Made by a program: the position numbers and the translations under genes. Below the pieces are notes generated by a model that worked only from the letters and a program-made list of their open reading frames with translations, did not search any database and was not told where the DNA came from. 64,000 nt of DNA, taken from the NCBI RefSeq assembly GCF_001592935.1, contig NZ_LRDB01000002.1, positions 62,001 through 126,000 on the forward strand, read 5' to 3'. Below, in pieces: positions 16,113 through 25,869 of this stretch (positions are counted from its first letter, which is position 1; each line of letters opens with the position of its first letter). This stretch comes from Roseivirga echinicomitans. GTDB taxonomy: Bacteria; Bacteroidota; Bacteroidia; Cytophagales; Cyclobacteriaceae.

Positions 16113-18215
16113 ATGAAAAAGAAACTTGCATCAGTGATAGCCGCTGTGGTCTTTTTGGCTAGCAGTGCGAGCATTTTGACAGCGCAGGACAAGCTAAAAA
16201 GCATGCCTGGTTATGATCAATATCAGAAGGTAGCACCTCAGATTAGATCGTCCGTTGTTTCGGGAAGCCTATTTGTACAGTGGAGTGACGATGGATCGTC
16301 ATTTGAGTACACAAAGGATGGTAAGAGATACCAGTATGACGTTAAAAAGAAAAAGACAACTGAAATCGATGCGCCAGAAGCAGCGTCTAGAGGAAGAGGT
16401 TTCAGCCGTGGTCCAGCCAGGGGAAGACAATTTCCTTCAGCGGATTCTCCTGACGGTAAATTAATGGCTTTTACAAAGGACAGAAACATGTACCTGAGTA
16501 ATCCTGACGGAAGCAATGTCGTTGCTATCACTACCGATGGTAATCCTGAGAATCAAATCAAGTATGGTATTGCCACTTGGGTTTATGGTGAAGAACTAGG
16601 TCAGCGTACTGCTATGTGGTGGTCGCCTGACAGTAAAAAGATTGCTTTTTACAGATTTGATGAGAAGAATGCTCAAAAGTACTATGTGCTTTTAGATCAA
16701 CTGAAACTTTATGATTCTCTGGAAGTAATGTCTTACCCTAAAGTGGGTGCAGATAATTTGCCTGTTGACTTGATGGTGTATGATATTGACACCAAGCAAA
16801 TGAAGAAATTGGATACCCGTGATGGCAAGCCATTTAACGATGGTGCCGTAGGTACCTACCTTTATGGCATGGATTGGACGCCTGATGGAAAGGAATTGCT
16901 TTTCCATAGCACCAACCGCAAGCAAGACATCATGGAGTACCGTGCTGCTGATCCAATTACAGGGAAATCTAGAGTAGTAGTTCGGGAAGAGTGGTTACCA
17001 AGTTTCACGAAAAACACTCCTGAAATTCAAGTTTTAGAAGATGGAAAGCGTTTCGTTTGGGCTTCTGAGCGTTCTGGCTTCAATAACTACTATCTATACA
17101 ATTTTGATGGTACATTGATCAATGCCATTACTAGTCATCCTTTCGAAGTATCAAACATTGTTAAGATAGACGAGAAAGCTGGTGAAATGTATTACATGGC
17201 CAGAAGTGGTGAAAACCACATGAAAATGCAGTTACACAGAGTGAAATTAGATGGGACAAAAGATACCCGTTTAACTGACCCTAAATTTAACCACAGTGTG
17301 AATGTTTCTCCTGATGGGAAATATTTTGTGGATGTTGCTCAAACACATAACATTGCGCCTGTTACTAATCTGGTAGATGCAAAAGGTAAAGTAGTTGCTG
17401 AGTTAGCGAAAAGTGATTTGACTAAGTTCAATGAACTAGGATTGAAAAAAGCAGAGGTATTTACATTCACTTCGGCTGATGGGGTTACACAGCTACACGG
17501 AATGATTAACTTCCCATCTAACTTCGATCCTAACAAAAAATACCCAACGCTTTTGGCCAACTACGGTGGCCCAGCGACAAACGAATTCTCTGAGAACTTT
17601 TCTATGCCAAGTCCATTGACTGAGTATGGATTCTTAGTAGTAAGTATTGATGGTAGAAACGTGAGAGGTAGAGGTAAGAGATTACTTGATCAACTCTATG
17701 GTCACTTGGGTATTGTGGAGCAAGATGACTTTGCGGAAGGTATTAAATCACTTTATAACCGCCCTTATTTCGATAAAAACAGAGTGGGTGTATATGGAAC
17801 TTCTTATGGTGGAACTACTGCAGCGATGAGTTTGCTAAGATTTCCTGATGTATACCAAGCCGCTGTTGCTAATTCAGCTGTTGCGGATTGGGTATTCTAT
17901 GACAACATCTATACTGAGCGTTACATGAACCTTTTAGAGGATAACAAAGCAGGGTATGATAATTTCAGGCTAGCTAAGTATGCGCCAAACTTGAAAGGTG
18001 AATTGATGATTTATTATGGAACTGCGGACAACAACGTTCACCCGTCTAACTCAATGCAATTGATCAAGGCTTTACAAGATGCAGGCAAGAGTTTCGAAGT
18101 TCAAGTAGGTCCTGATAGAGGTCATACGGCAGTGAACTCTGAAAGAATGATGGAGTTCTTTATTCAGCATTTAGTATTGACAAATCAGCCTTTGACTTCG
18201 ATTCAGAGACGTTAA
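16113..18215 (+). CDS. Dipeptidyl-peptidase IV-family secreted serine peptidase (S9)
   Basis: 700 aa from the ATG at 16113, which directly precedes a signal peptide (MKKKLASVIAAVVFLASSAS). Two earlier in-frame ATGs exist (16086, 16104). The N-terminal half is a DPP-IV beta-propeller; the C-terminal alpha/beta-hydrolase holds the nucleophile Ser564 in GTSYGG, Asp in YYGTADNNVHP and His in DRGHT. Such enzymes release N-terminal dipeptides, often after Pro or Ala, in the periplasm or at the surface. A low-complexity RGRGFSRGPARGR loop (about 90) is unusual. Monocistronic, with a terminator downstream. Confidence 0.92.
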   Translation: MKKKLASVIAAVVFLASSASILTAQDKLKSMPGYDQYQKVAPQIRSSVVSGSLFVQWSDDGSSFEYTKDGKRYQYDVKKKKTTEIDAPEAASRGRGFSRGPARGRQFPSADSPDGKLMAFTKDRNMYLSNPDGSNVVAITTDGNPENQIKYGIATWVYGEELGQRTAMWWSPDSKKIAFYRFDEKNAQKYYVLLDQLKLYDSLEVMSYPKVGADNLPVDLMVYDIDTKQMKKLDTRDGKPFNDGAVGTYLYGMDWTPDGKELLFHSTNRKQDIMEYRAADPITGKSRVVVREEWLPSFTKNTPEIQVLEDGKRFVWASERSGFNNYYLYNFDGTLINAITSHPFEVSNIVKIDEKAGEMYYMARSGENHMKMQLHRVKLDGTKDTRLTDPKFNHSVNVSPDGKYFVDVAQTHNIAPVTNLVDAKGKVVAELAKSDLTKFNELGLKKAEVFTFTSADGVTQLHGMINFPSNFDPNKKYPTLLANYGGPATNEFSENFSMPSPLTEYGFLVVSIDGRNVRGRGKRLLDQLYGHLGIVEQDDFAEGIKSLYNRPYFDKNRVGVYGTSYGGTTAAMSLLRFPDVYQAAVANSAVADWVFYDNIYTERYMNLLEDNKAGYDNFRLAKYAPNLKGELMIYYGTADNNVHPSNSMQLIKALQDAGKSFEVQVGPDRGHTAVNSERMMEFFIQHLVLTNQPLTSIQRR

Positions 18216-18242
18216 GAGAATCAATCTTATATGTATTAAGAG

Positions 18243-18272
18243 AGCAGTGCTATTTGGCGCTGCTTTTTTTTA
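18243..18272 (+). terminator. Terminator after the S9 peptidase gene
   Basis: The stem AGCAGTGC / GCGCTGCT (one G-U pair) with the loop TATTTG is followed by eight T. Confidence 0.85.
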
Positions 18273-18281
18273 TGCTGTGGT

Positions 18282-20120
18282 TTAATTGAGCAACTGTGAT
18301 ATCAGCGATACACTGAATATGGTAAGCATAAACCAGCCAATAAAACCTTCTATAATGGCTAAATAGCGAGGGAGGCCTTTGATAGGAATTTCGCCAAAGC
18401 CCAAAGTAGTAAAGGCATTAATGCTTAACATAAGGGCATTGAGCACGCGTATGGAGAGGTCGAAACCGACACCAATAATCAGGTAGGTCCCAATTTGTAT
18501 GTTTTTCCAACGCTTTTGAGTAGGGCTAAGCTTATGCCACTCGCCACTCAGAATATCGGTGAACTTAAGTGCTTTGCTTGTGAGTTTTGTGCCTACCATG
18601 GCCGCATTATACACTGGTTTAGACCAAACAATAAAGAAACGAGGTAGTTCTAATTTCCCATCCTCTATTCGCTTTTTAAAAGCATCATATTCACTGAGTT
18701 CTTTCTTTTTCTCTACCAAGTAGATGTCGTTCATGCCTTCTTTGCTTCGCAGGTATTTTTGGAAGAAGTCGAAACGATGCAGTATTCTATGCTTGCCTTG
18801 TTCATCCCAACTATTTGGGAAAAAGAGATAAATGAAGGCGAATAGAATGACCACATTTACCGAAAACACTATGGCTTTTGAAGGCTCTGTTCCGTAATCC
18901 GAAAAGGCCTTGAGAAACTGATTTACTTTCCATTTAAAGAATGTATTGAAGGATGGATTTTGAGAATAGAGATAAGCTAAGCGCTCCGTCTCTAAGTTTT
19001 TAATTCCAATATAAACTGTATTTACATCTTCTAAATCGTGTTGAGCCTTATATAAATCAAGGAGCTTACCCCTCAACTTCACTTCTTGTTTGTACGATTT
19101 TCCAAACTGAACTATATCATTTTTATAGTTAGCGAGAATGCTATCATTGGCTTCATAACTTATGAAGCTACTCATTTTCACAGAATCAGCGAGGGTATTG
19201 AAGTAGTCGTTATAGCCTTGTGATGAGATCAATTGATCGCCCCATTGAGACCACTGGAAAGTACTGCTGGTGGTTAGGTCATCAAAATCCAAGAGCACAT
19301 GATTGTTAAAGGTGTTTTCTTCCAAGATGGAAGTATTCAATTCCATAGAACCTAAAACCTTTATTTCAGCAATCCACTCCCCAAAGTCGTTACCGGAGAC
19401 ATCTACCTGATCCGTTAAATTTCCAGTGATGGTAACTCTACCTTGTTCATAAAACGTACAGTTTTTAACGGTAACTGAGACTACTGAAGTCCCATTGAAT
19501 CTAGACCCTCGCCCTTCTTTAGAGCCCCATATTTCAGAATTTTCGATCCTTATTCGAGATCTCATTTTTTCATCTGTAGTACCTAAATCCATGTTTACGC
19601 TTTTCTTGAGCTTACTGTCTGTTACGGCTACGGCTAGATTTATGCTTCGGCTGTTTCTATCTAATAATTCAATCGTGTTTGCCATGGACTCTGTTGACAT
19701 AATGGTCAGTCGTCCTTCGAATGTACAGTTTGTAAACAGCACAGATGAAGTGTTGCGCAACGCAACACTCTTATTGAATTTGATATGATGCAAGGGGATG
19801 GACTGTCTTCTGTCAGAAATATCGAAGTGTACATTAGTGAGCACTAATTCTTTGTCTATTACAATGGTGTCAGTATTATTGAAGACCCTTATGAAACTTC
19901 CAGGTGCACTACTATATCCAAAACGACTATCGGTAGCCTGATCATATTTAATAATGGCATTCTCAAGCCTAAAAGTGGAGTCTTCCGAACTTTCTATCAT
20001 CTGAAAAAGCTCAGCGTAAGAGTAGTTCTTAAACTCACTGGTTTGGGCGAACAACCACTGGGAGGCAGACAAAAATAAAAGCAATATGAAGATTAACCTA
20101 AAACGAGGGTGGGTTTGCAT
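18282..20120 (-). CDS. Ion-channel (two-helix pore) protein with a large exported N-terminal domain
   Basis: 612 aa from the ATG at 20120, where a signal peptide ends SQWLFAQ; an upstream in-frame ATG at 20189 adds 23 residues. Residues about 25-330 are exported and beta-rich, with repeated short segments (LRNTSSVLFTNCTFEG, VSVTVKNCTFYEQG) like a right-handed beta-helix. A membrane helix near 425-442 and a cytoplasmic stretch of about 100 residues follow. The C-terminus is a channel pore: helix, TTLGFGEIP filter (about 571-579), helix. The filter resembles the K-channel TVGYGD with Phe and Glu replacements. K-channel-type transport gated by the exported domain is inference. Confidence 0.75.
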   Translation of the reverse strand: MQTHPRFRLIFILLLFLSASQWLFAQTSEFKNYSYAELFQMIESSEDSTFRLENAIIKYDQATDSRFGYSSAPGSFIRVFNNTDTIVIDKELVLTNVHFDISDRRQSIPLHHIKFNKSVALRNTSSVLFTNCTFEGRLTIMSTESMANTIELLDRNSRSINLAVAVTDSKLKKSVNMDLGTTDEKMRSRIRIENSEIWGSKEGRGSRFNGTSVVSVTVKNCTFYEQGRVTITGNLTDQVDVSGNDFGEWIAEIKVLGSMELNTSILEENTFNNHVLLDFDDLTTSSTFQWSQWGDQLISSQGYNDYFNTLADSVKMSSFISYEANDSILANYKNDIVQFGKSYKQEVKLRGKLLDLYKAQHDLEDVNTVYIGIKNLETERLAYLYSQNPSFNTFFKWKVNQFLKAFSDYGTEPSKAIVFSVNVVILFAFIYLFFPNSWDEQGKHRILHRFDFFQKYLRSKEGMNDIYLVEKKKELSEYDAFKKRIEDGKLELPRFFIVWSKPVYNAAMVGTKLTSKALKFTDILSGEWHKLSPTQKRWKNIQIGTYLIIGVGFDLSIRVLNALMLSINAFTTLGFGEIPIKGLPRYLAIIEGFIGWFMLTIFSVSLISQLLN

Positions 20121-20197
20121 AGAGTAGTTTGTGGTTGTGCTGCTTGAGTAAAATAGTACTGAATATACCGAAAATGCTGGCGAAATCAATTTTATTG

Positions 20198-20221
20198 ACT
20201 CGTCTGTGATTTTAGACGAGT
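20198..20221 (-). terminator. Hairpin, possible terminator of the small DoxX-like gene
   Basis: A perfect 8-bp stem (ACTCGTCT / AGACGAGT) with an 8-nt loop lies downstream of the gene at 20261-20611. The following minus-strand sequence (CAATAAAATT) is only weakly T-rich, so termination is uncertain. Confidence 0.4.
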
Positions 20222-20260
20222 AGATCGACTGCTGGTTTAGTGTTCAGTAGAATAGACTGG

Positions 20261-20611
20261 CTAGGTAAACGTCCAAGCCCAATAGATTAAAAAGGCTTGA
20301 AGTGGAAGCCTAATCCAAAGTGCGATAATGTACCATGTCTTTTTAACCTTATTCGTTTGGAGCATGTGGATATTGGCGGGAAAAACCCCAATGAGCACAG
20401 CAATAATTCCCCAAGCACCAATTTCTTGAGTAGCGGGAAAGAGCAATAAAGCACCAAAAACGATTTCGAAAACTCCACTCACATACACCAATGGTAGATG
20501 GTAAGGGAGGTAACGCGGCATAATCCTGAGGTATGCTTTAGGTTTAATAAAATGCATGACACCCGCTAAAATGTACATGATACTCATAATGTAAAGCGAA
20601 GAGTTTTCCAT
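20261..20611 (-). CDS. DoxX-family small membrane protein
   Basis: 116 aa from the ATG at 20611 (an in-frame ATG at 20662 would add 17 residues and lies closer to the efflux operon end). Four membrane helices with LAGVMHFIKPKAYLRIMP, SGVFEIVFGALLLFP and IHMLQTN, the usual pattern of DoxX/YphA-like proteins. The function is unknown. It follows the efflux operon on the same strand, 81 bp after the TolC stop. Confidence 0.75.
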   Translation of the reverse strand: MENSSLYIMSIMYILAGVMHFIKPKAYLRIMPRYLPYHLPLVYVSGVFEIVFGALLLFPATQEIGAWGIIAVLIGVFPANIHMLQTNKVKKTWYIIALWIRLPLQAFLIYWAWTFT

Positions 20612-20692
20612 AGTTAGTGATGCATTCAATTGGCTAAATATAAGCCAAATCAGCTGGCCCACTAGTATAGTTTAAATTGTGGCGATGATATA

Positions 20693-22099
20693 CTAAAATA
20701 GCCGACCCGAAGCATAATCAATTCCAGTGCTTGAAATATTGAATTTAGAAACCAATGCGATTACCTTGAGCCTAGCGTCAATTAAGCTGGATTCACGGGA
20801 GTTGACTAGGAAAAGAGAGCTTTCTCCTGTGTCAAATTTAATCTTCTCACCTTCAAGCAAGCGGCCATAGTTAAGAACTGCGTCTTTGTAAATTTCTACT
20901 TGTTCCCTTAAGGCAATATGCTCGTTGAAATAGCTGAGTACTTTATTCTTTATTTCCTGTTGCTTTTGGCGTTGGCCGAACTGTGTTTGTTGAATTTTAT
21001 ACTTGGCCAATTGAAGGTTGCCGCGTTCTTCTCTCAGGAAGATAGGTAAGCTAAATTCAAGACCCCATTTGTAGTTTTGGCTTGAGAAATTGTTGATGAA
21101 GTTGTCACCAACTGGTTCGCTTAAGAAGTTATAGTTGAGGTTGAGTTTTGGTTTTATTTTCTCCGCTCTCAACTTTCTTTCAATCTCTAATGAAGACAAT
21201 TTAAAGTCATAAAGCTGCATGTCAGGATGAGCACTTGGAATGGCATCAACTATGGTTTGAAGTGTATCAAAAGAAGTTTGAATGCTCAGCACAATCTCAT
21301 CGAAAAGGGGAGGTCTGAGTTCATTAGTAATCTCTAATGGCGTATTGTTTACAAACCACAAGTAGTTCGAGAGTTCGAGTGTAGCATTTTGGTAGGCAAG
21401 CTTATACTCGTTGCGGCTCAGTTCTCTGTTTTGAATCTGAATTTTGGCTTCCAGCGTATCTATGGCTGGTTTGTCACCGAGTAGGTAGCTGTTTTTTACG
21501 GCTTCAAAACGAGTGACGGCTAAGCTGACAGATTCTTCAAAAACGTTATACTCATTATAGGTCTGCACCCATTTCCAATATTGCTTGATGGCATCAAAGT
21601 AAAGTTCATTCATCAGTACTTTTTGCTCAGCGATAGTGGAAGAGGCGAATACATTGGCTTTTTGCAACTCAGCCCTGCGTTTATCAATAAATAAGCCCTG
21701 ACCTAGTGATACTGAAATACCGCCATACCAAAGCCCTCCATTGGGGACTTTATTTTCAGGGTTTAAGTATATACCTCTGTTCTGCTCAAACCCAGTTTTA
21801 AATTCAACACCATACCAAGTCGGGATTTTTAATCCACTGTTCAGAATGCTGTAATATTCCTTTTCGTCAAACTGTTTTTGATCTAAGTTGGCGAATAACT
21901 TTGGGTCAAATCCACCACGAGCAGCTCGAATAGAGCTTTCTCCTTGGTCGATCAAAAGCCTGCCTTGCTGTGCAACTGGGTGATAGTTTTCTATATACCA
22001 AAGAAGCTGATCTTGGGTGAACACTTTGTTTTCCTCTTGCCCAAAGGTGAAATTATAGCAGACTGAAAGTAATAAGATGGTTTTGGTCAATCTTCTCAT
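20693..22099 (-). CDS. TolC-family outer-membrane efflux protein
   Basis: 468 aa from the ATG at 22099; this gives a signal peptide (MRRLTKTILLLSVCYNFTFG) and a TAATG junction with the HlyD gene, so the longer frame to 22177 is rejected. Long coiled-coil helices, with the two OEP repeats about residues 150-240 and 340-450, form the trans-periplasmic tunnel. It should work with the HlyD-type adaptor and ABC protein upstream in a tripartite export system. Last gene of the four-gene operon. Confidence 0.88.
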   Translation of the reverse strand: MRRLTKTILLLSVCYNFTFGQEENKVFTQDQLLWYIENYHPVAQQGRLLIDQGESSIRAARGGFDPKLFANLDQKQFDEKEYYSILNSGLKIPTWYGVEFKTGFEQNRGIYLNPENKVPNGGLWYGGISVSLGQGLFIDKRRAELQKANVFASSTIAEQKVLMNELYFDAIKQYWKWVQTYNEYNVFEESVSLAVTRFEAVKNSYLLGDKPAIDTLEAKIQIQNRELSRNEYKLAYQNATLELSNYLWFVNNTPLEITNELRPPLFDEIVLSIQTSFDTLQTIVDAIPSAHPDMQLYDFKLSSLEIERKLRAEKIKPKLNLNYNFLSEPVGDNFINNFSSQNYKWGLEFSLPIFLREERGNLQLAKYKIQQTQFGQRQKQQEIKNKVLSYFNEHIALREQVEIYKDAVLNYGRLLEGEKIKFDTGESSLFLVNSRESSLIDARLKVIALVSKFNISSTGIDYASGRLF

Positions 22100-23454
22100 T
22101 ACTTCTTTTTTTGGATTTTGTCCGAACTGTTTTCCGAAACATAATAGTCTGCTGGAAAGCCATTGAGTTTTCTCCATAGCTCATACCATATCGGTACATC
22201 CTTTAGCAAGGCCATTCCATTGGCACCAGAACCTACGCGTAAACCTTCTGGCCAAGCCTCATCATTATCATCTGGAGCGACCAAAACTCTATACTGTCCG
22301 TTCGGACTGGCGAAATTGTCTATGGCCACGACTTCACCTCCGAATGTTCCATACGACAGGTTGGGCCAGCCAGAAAAGGCAATGGACGGCCAGCCATCGA
22401 ATATGAAACGGATGGGTTGACCTTCTCGAATCAAAGGCAAGTCCATAGGTTTAATGTAAAGTGAAACAGCCAAGTCATACTCAGATGGCATAATGGTGAG
22501 TAGTTGTTCCCCTTCCTTTAGAGTCTCTCCAATCCCTGACTTAATCGTCTCAGTAATGTATCCGTTTTGTGGGGCTGTAATGTAATGCATGCCCAACCTC
22601 ACAGAATAATTCTTATACTGATTTTCCATTTTTGACACCGTGGCTTCGGTATCAAACTTATTGGACATTGCAGTGTATTTGTCTGATTCCGTTTTCGCCA
22701 GCTTGTCGCGGTATTGATTTTCAATAGAGTTAATTTCTACTTGGGCATTAATGAGTTCATTCCTGCTGCTGAGTAATTTGTTTTCGGCACTAATCTTTTT
22801 TGCTTGCGTTTCTTGAAGCTTTAATCGAGTGCTTTCTAAGTCTGTCAGCGATTTTAAACCGCTTTTATGAAGTTGCTCCATCCTCTCCAATTGGTTTTCG
22901 GCAATTGAATTGTTTGTTTTAGATGCTTGAAAATCAATGCTGTCCGATTGAATTTTAAGTTCTATTTGACGGATATAATTCTTGGCTTGCTCTAACTTGA
23001 GTTCCTTGGTTTTTAGTAAGGCCTCAATTTGGTTCTCTAAAGCATTTATTTTTCCTGAATAAGAATCTAAGCTTGAAGACTTAGAAGTGATTTGATCTTG
23101 CGTTCTAGATAGAAGTTCAGGATCGAAATAATCGTCTTTCACTTCGGATATATAGAGAAGTGTGTCTCCCTTATTTACATAATTGCCCTCTCTTACATAC
23201 CACTTTTCTATTCGGCCACTAATAACGGAGTTCACGTTTTGCGGCCTCTGATCGGGCTGCAAAGTAGTCACTACACCTGTCGATCTAATGTTCTGTGTCC
23301 AAGGCAAGAACAGCGCAAGAATAAAAAGGATGAAGAATATAATGATGAGGCGAGTAAAGGTTTTACCAGCATGATAATCCTTTACCATGGCAAACGATCG
23401 GAATTTTGACGTATCAACCTTCCCCTCAATTTTGTTAGGACTTATGTTTAGCAT
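22099..23454 (-). CDS. HlyD-family periplasmic adaptor
   Basis: 451 aa. An N-terminal cytoplasmic stretch (1-35), one membrane helix (36-55), a lipoyl-like half (about 70-100; SGRIEKWYVREGNYVNKGDT), a long coiled coil (about 110-270), the second lipoyl/beta-barrel half (YITAPQNGYI and later), and a Lys-rich C-terminus. Such adaptors bridge an inner-membrane transporter and TolC. It lies 7 bp from the ABC gene and overlaps the TolC ATG by one base. Confidence 0.9.
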   Translation of the reverse strand: MLNISPNKIEGKVDTSKFRSFAMVKDYHAGKTFTRLIIIFFILFILALFLPWTQNIRSTGVVTTLQPDQRPQNVNSVISGRIEKWYVREGNYVNKGDTLLYISEVKDDYFDPELLSRTQDQITSKSSSLDSYSGKINALENQIEALLKTKELKLEQAKNYIRQIELKIQSDSIDFQASKTNNSIAENQLERMEQLHKSGLKSLTDLESTRLKLQETQAKKISAENKLLSSRNELINAQVEINSIENQYRDKLAKTESDKYTAMSNKFDTEATVSKMENQYKNYSVRLGMHYITAPQNGYITETIKSGIGETLKEGEQLLTIMPSEYDLAVSLYIKPMDLPLIREGQPIRFIFDGWPSIAFSGWPNLSYGTFGGEVVAIDNFASPNGQYRVLVAPDDNDEAWPEGLRVGSGANGMALLKDVPIWYELWRKLNGFPADYYVSENSSDKIQKKK

Positions 23455-23461
23455 GCTATTG

Positions 23462-25183
23462 TTATTTTTTTGAAAAAACGTTTGAATACCATGGGTAAGT
23501 GGTCATTGAGGCCACGGTACCCTTCGCTATTATTTCTCCCTTTTCCATAACAATGGTGCGGTCGAACTTATTTGCCACAAATGGGTCGTTGGAAACCGCT
23601 ACTACCGTCCAATTCTGAGTTACCAGATAGTCTAAGAAAGAGCCTTTATCTTTTTCATTCAATTGATTAAAATCATTTTCTAAGAGAATCATTTTGAAAT
23701 TCCCAGCAATACTTCTGGCCAACATTATCCTCAGGATAATACTCTGTGGTAAGTTGCGTCCTTCGGGCAATAGGGTAGTGTAATAGCCCTGAGGTATCGC
23801 ATCTACAAAGTCTTTAAGACCAACTATTTCTGCTACTTGTTGTACTCGGCTCATGGTGATTTCAGGTTTTCCTAAAGAGATGTTCTCGAAAAGGGTTGCG
23901 TTGAAAATATCACCACGCGTAAGGTTGTCACCTATAAGTTTATGAAAGTCAGCTTTACACCAATTTGTCAATGGAACTCCTTGGCATGATATGGAGCCAC
24001 TGTATTCATCGTATAAACCAGAAACAACATGGAGAAGCAGCGATTTACCCGAGCCATTATAACCCGATAAGCATATTTTTTCTCCTGATTCAATACTCAG
24101 GTTCACATTCCTGATGGTGTCTTCTTTTAAATAGCTGAACCTATAACCTAAATTGGTAATGTTAATGGATAGACCCAGTTCGTCTGATGTATCACCAGCA
24201 GTACCACTGTCGCTGTCGAGAGGAATGTCCGTTACATTCCCGATTTTTTCAATCGAAGTAAGAACATCATAAATGGTTTCCATACTCAGAATAAGCTTTT
24301 CAACAGAGGTTAATACAAGAATGATAATGATTTCAGCCGCTACGAATTGGCCAATGTTCATTTGCTGATTAATGACGAGAAGACCACCAATGAGGAGTAA
24401 CCCAGCCGTTACCAATACCTTAAAACCGACTAGGTTAATGTATTGCGTAAGCAAGGTTTTGAAATGGGCTTTTCTTGAGGTTAAATAGCCCTCTACTACA
24501 TCGTCCGTTTTAGATAAGGGTAATGGAGATTGACCCGCTAGCTTGAATGTTTCCATAGCACGGGCCAATTCTTCCAGCCAATGTGCAACCATGTACTTGT
24601 TTTTGGATTCGATGATGCTCGTTTTTAATCCTTTAGGCGCTGTAAAGCGGAATATTAAGTAAACGACCACCACCAAAAGCAGCCCGAACATTATAAAGAA
24701 TGGGTGGTACAGTGAAAGCAGAATTAAGCCAAAGACCACCTGAAGCGTTGCACTCGAAAAGTCAATCAGAATTTTTGATAAGCCCTTTTGAACCGATAAA
24801 GTGTCAAAAAATCGGTTTGCAAGCTCTGGGATATAAGCGTTTTTTATCGACTCCATTTTCATTCTTGGAATGCGATAGGCAAACTCAAAAGCGGAGCGTG
24901 TGAATATTTTTTGCTGGATATTCTCCGTAATGGTGAGCTGCATAATTTGCATTACGCCTGAGGCTATAACTCCAACGATAACGAAAGTGACAAGAATAAA
25001 CCACGAAGTAGAGACCTGACCTCCACTGATCAGGTTGATGATGGCTTGGATCCCTAGCGGTAGAGAAAGTGTGATAATTCCATTGAATAGCGCATATACA
25101 TATACACTCATGATTTCACGCTTATCTACTTTAAGCATGTTCAAGAACCGTTTTACTGGAGAAATACTTATTGCTGGATTCAT
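23462..25183 (-). CDS. ABC exporter with degenerate ATPase motifs
   Basis: 573 aa, a fused ABC exporter: six membrane helices (about 20-310) and a nucleotide-binding domain (about 335-565). Walker A is normal (GYNGSGKS, 374-381). The other motifs are not: the signature LSGGQ is replaced by NLPQS (477-481), Walker B and the catalytic Glu read ILLEND (499-504), and the H-loop reads SND (531-533). It should bind nucleotide poorly or hydrolyse little. No N-terminal C39 peptidase domain. The 1-bp TAATG overlap with TetR and proximity to HlyD/TolC show an export operon; the substrate is unknown. Confidence 0.88.
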   Translation of the reverse strand: MNPAISISPVKRFLNMLKVDKREIMSVYVYALFNGIITLSLPLGIQAIINLISGGQVSTSWFILVTFVIVGVIASGVMQIMQLTITENIQQKIFTRSAFEFAYRIPRMKMESIKNAYIPELANRFFDTLSVQKGLSKILIDFSSATLQVVFGLILLSLYHPFFIMFGLLLVVVVYLIFRFTAPKGLKTSIIESKNKYMVAHWLEELARAMETFKLAGQSPLPLSKTDDVVEGYLTSRKAHFKTLLTQYINLVGFKVLVTAGLLLIGGLLVINQQMNIGQFVAAEIIIILVLTSVEKLILSMETIYDVLTSIEKIGNVTDIPLDSDSGTAGDTSDELGLSINITNLGYRFSYLKEDTIRNVNLSIESGEKICLSGYNGSGKSLLLHVVSGLYDEYSGSISCQGVPLTNWCKADFHKLIGDNLTRGDIFNATLFENISLGKPEITMSRVQQVAEIVGLKDFVDAIPQGYYTTLLPEGRNLPQSIILRIMLARSIAGNFKMILLENDFNQLNEKDKGSFLDYLVTQNWTVVAVSNDPFVANKFDRTIVMEKGEIIAKGTVASMTTYPWYSNVFSKK

Positions 25184-25869
25184 TATGGAGTATTTTGCTT
25201 AATGGTTGAAATGGCCATATCAGTATAGAATTGAGCGAGCACAACAGTGTTGTTTGAGATGTCCGTTAAGCTTGGCAGGTGGTCAGCAAAATATTTTTGA
25301 TGATGAATGCCTTCTATGATGGTTGATGTTAAGGTGTTCGCAAACTTGAAATCGGGATTAATGTCTTTAATGATTTCGCTCACCCTGGCCGTTAATCTTT
25401 TATAACCAGCGTAAAAACCTTCCTTATTTGCGTCATCTACTAATTTGGTTAGGTAGGCTTTAGAAGATTCAGAGATTACAATCTTATTTAGCAAGCCAAG
25501 ATTAATGTGACCAAATATTTCATTGTCTGGGATGTCCATTGAAACTACTTTAATAGCCACTTTAAGTCGCTCTTCGGCTGATGAGATGTTAGCCGTAGAA
25601 AAAACCAGGTGATACTCTAGCCAACCCCAATACCAAGAAGTAAGGTATAAAAGGAGCTTATGTTTGCTTTCAAAGTACCTGTATATAGAACTTTCGGTGG
25701 TTTCTAGCTTCAAAGCTAACTTCCTGAAAGTGAAACTTTCTAAGCCCATTTCATCGATTAAAACGATGCTGTTGGCAATTATCTTTTTACCAAGCTCCGA
25801 TGAGTTTGGATCTTTTAAGAAGATCTTCTCATTGACTTGGATTTGCATTTGGCTGATTAGATTATTCAT
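25183..25869 (-). CDS. TetR/AcrR-family transcriptional regulator
   Basis: 228 aa. HTH at about residues 38-75: SFTFRKLALKLETTESSIYRYFESKHKLL-type pattern with the invariant YRYF. A helical ligand-binding region follows. First gene of an operon with the ABC, HlyD and TolC genes (TAATG junction), so it is probably an autoregulator of the exporter; family members are usually repressors released by a ligand. A spaced inverted repeat (AATACTAT ... ATAGTATT, 25908-25952) upstream is a candidate operator. Confidence 0.9.
   Translation of the reverse strand: MNNLISQMQIQVNEKIFLKDPNSSELGKKIIANSIVLIDEMGLESFTFRKLALKLETTESSIYRYFESKHKLLLYLTSWYWGWLEYHLVFSTANISSAEERLKVAIKVVSMDIPDNEIFGHINLGLLNKIVISESSKAYLTKLVDDANKEGFYAGYKRLTARVSEIIKDINPDFKFANTLTSTIIEGIHHQKYFADHLPSLTDISNNTVVLAQFYTDMAISTIKQNTP

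Noticed and set aside
20663-20695. TAGTATA / TATACTA inverted repeat at the end of the tolC gene as a terminator
   Set aside because: The stem is AT-only, the loop is 19 nt, one arm overlaps the stop codon and there is no T-tract.
22100-22177. Extended N-terminus of the TolC protein
   Set aside because: It would overlap the HlyD gene by 79 bp and precede a proper signal peptide; the TAATG junction at 22099 is far more likely.
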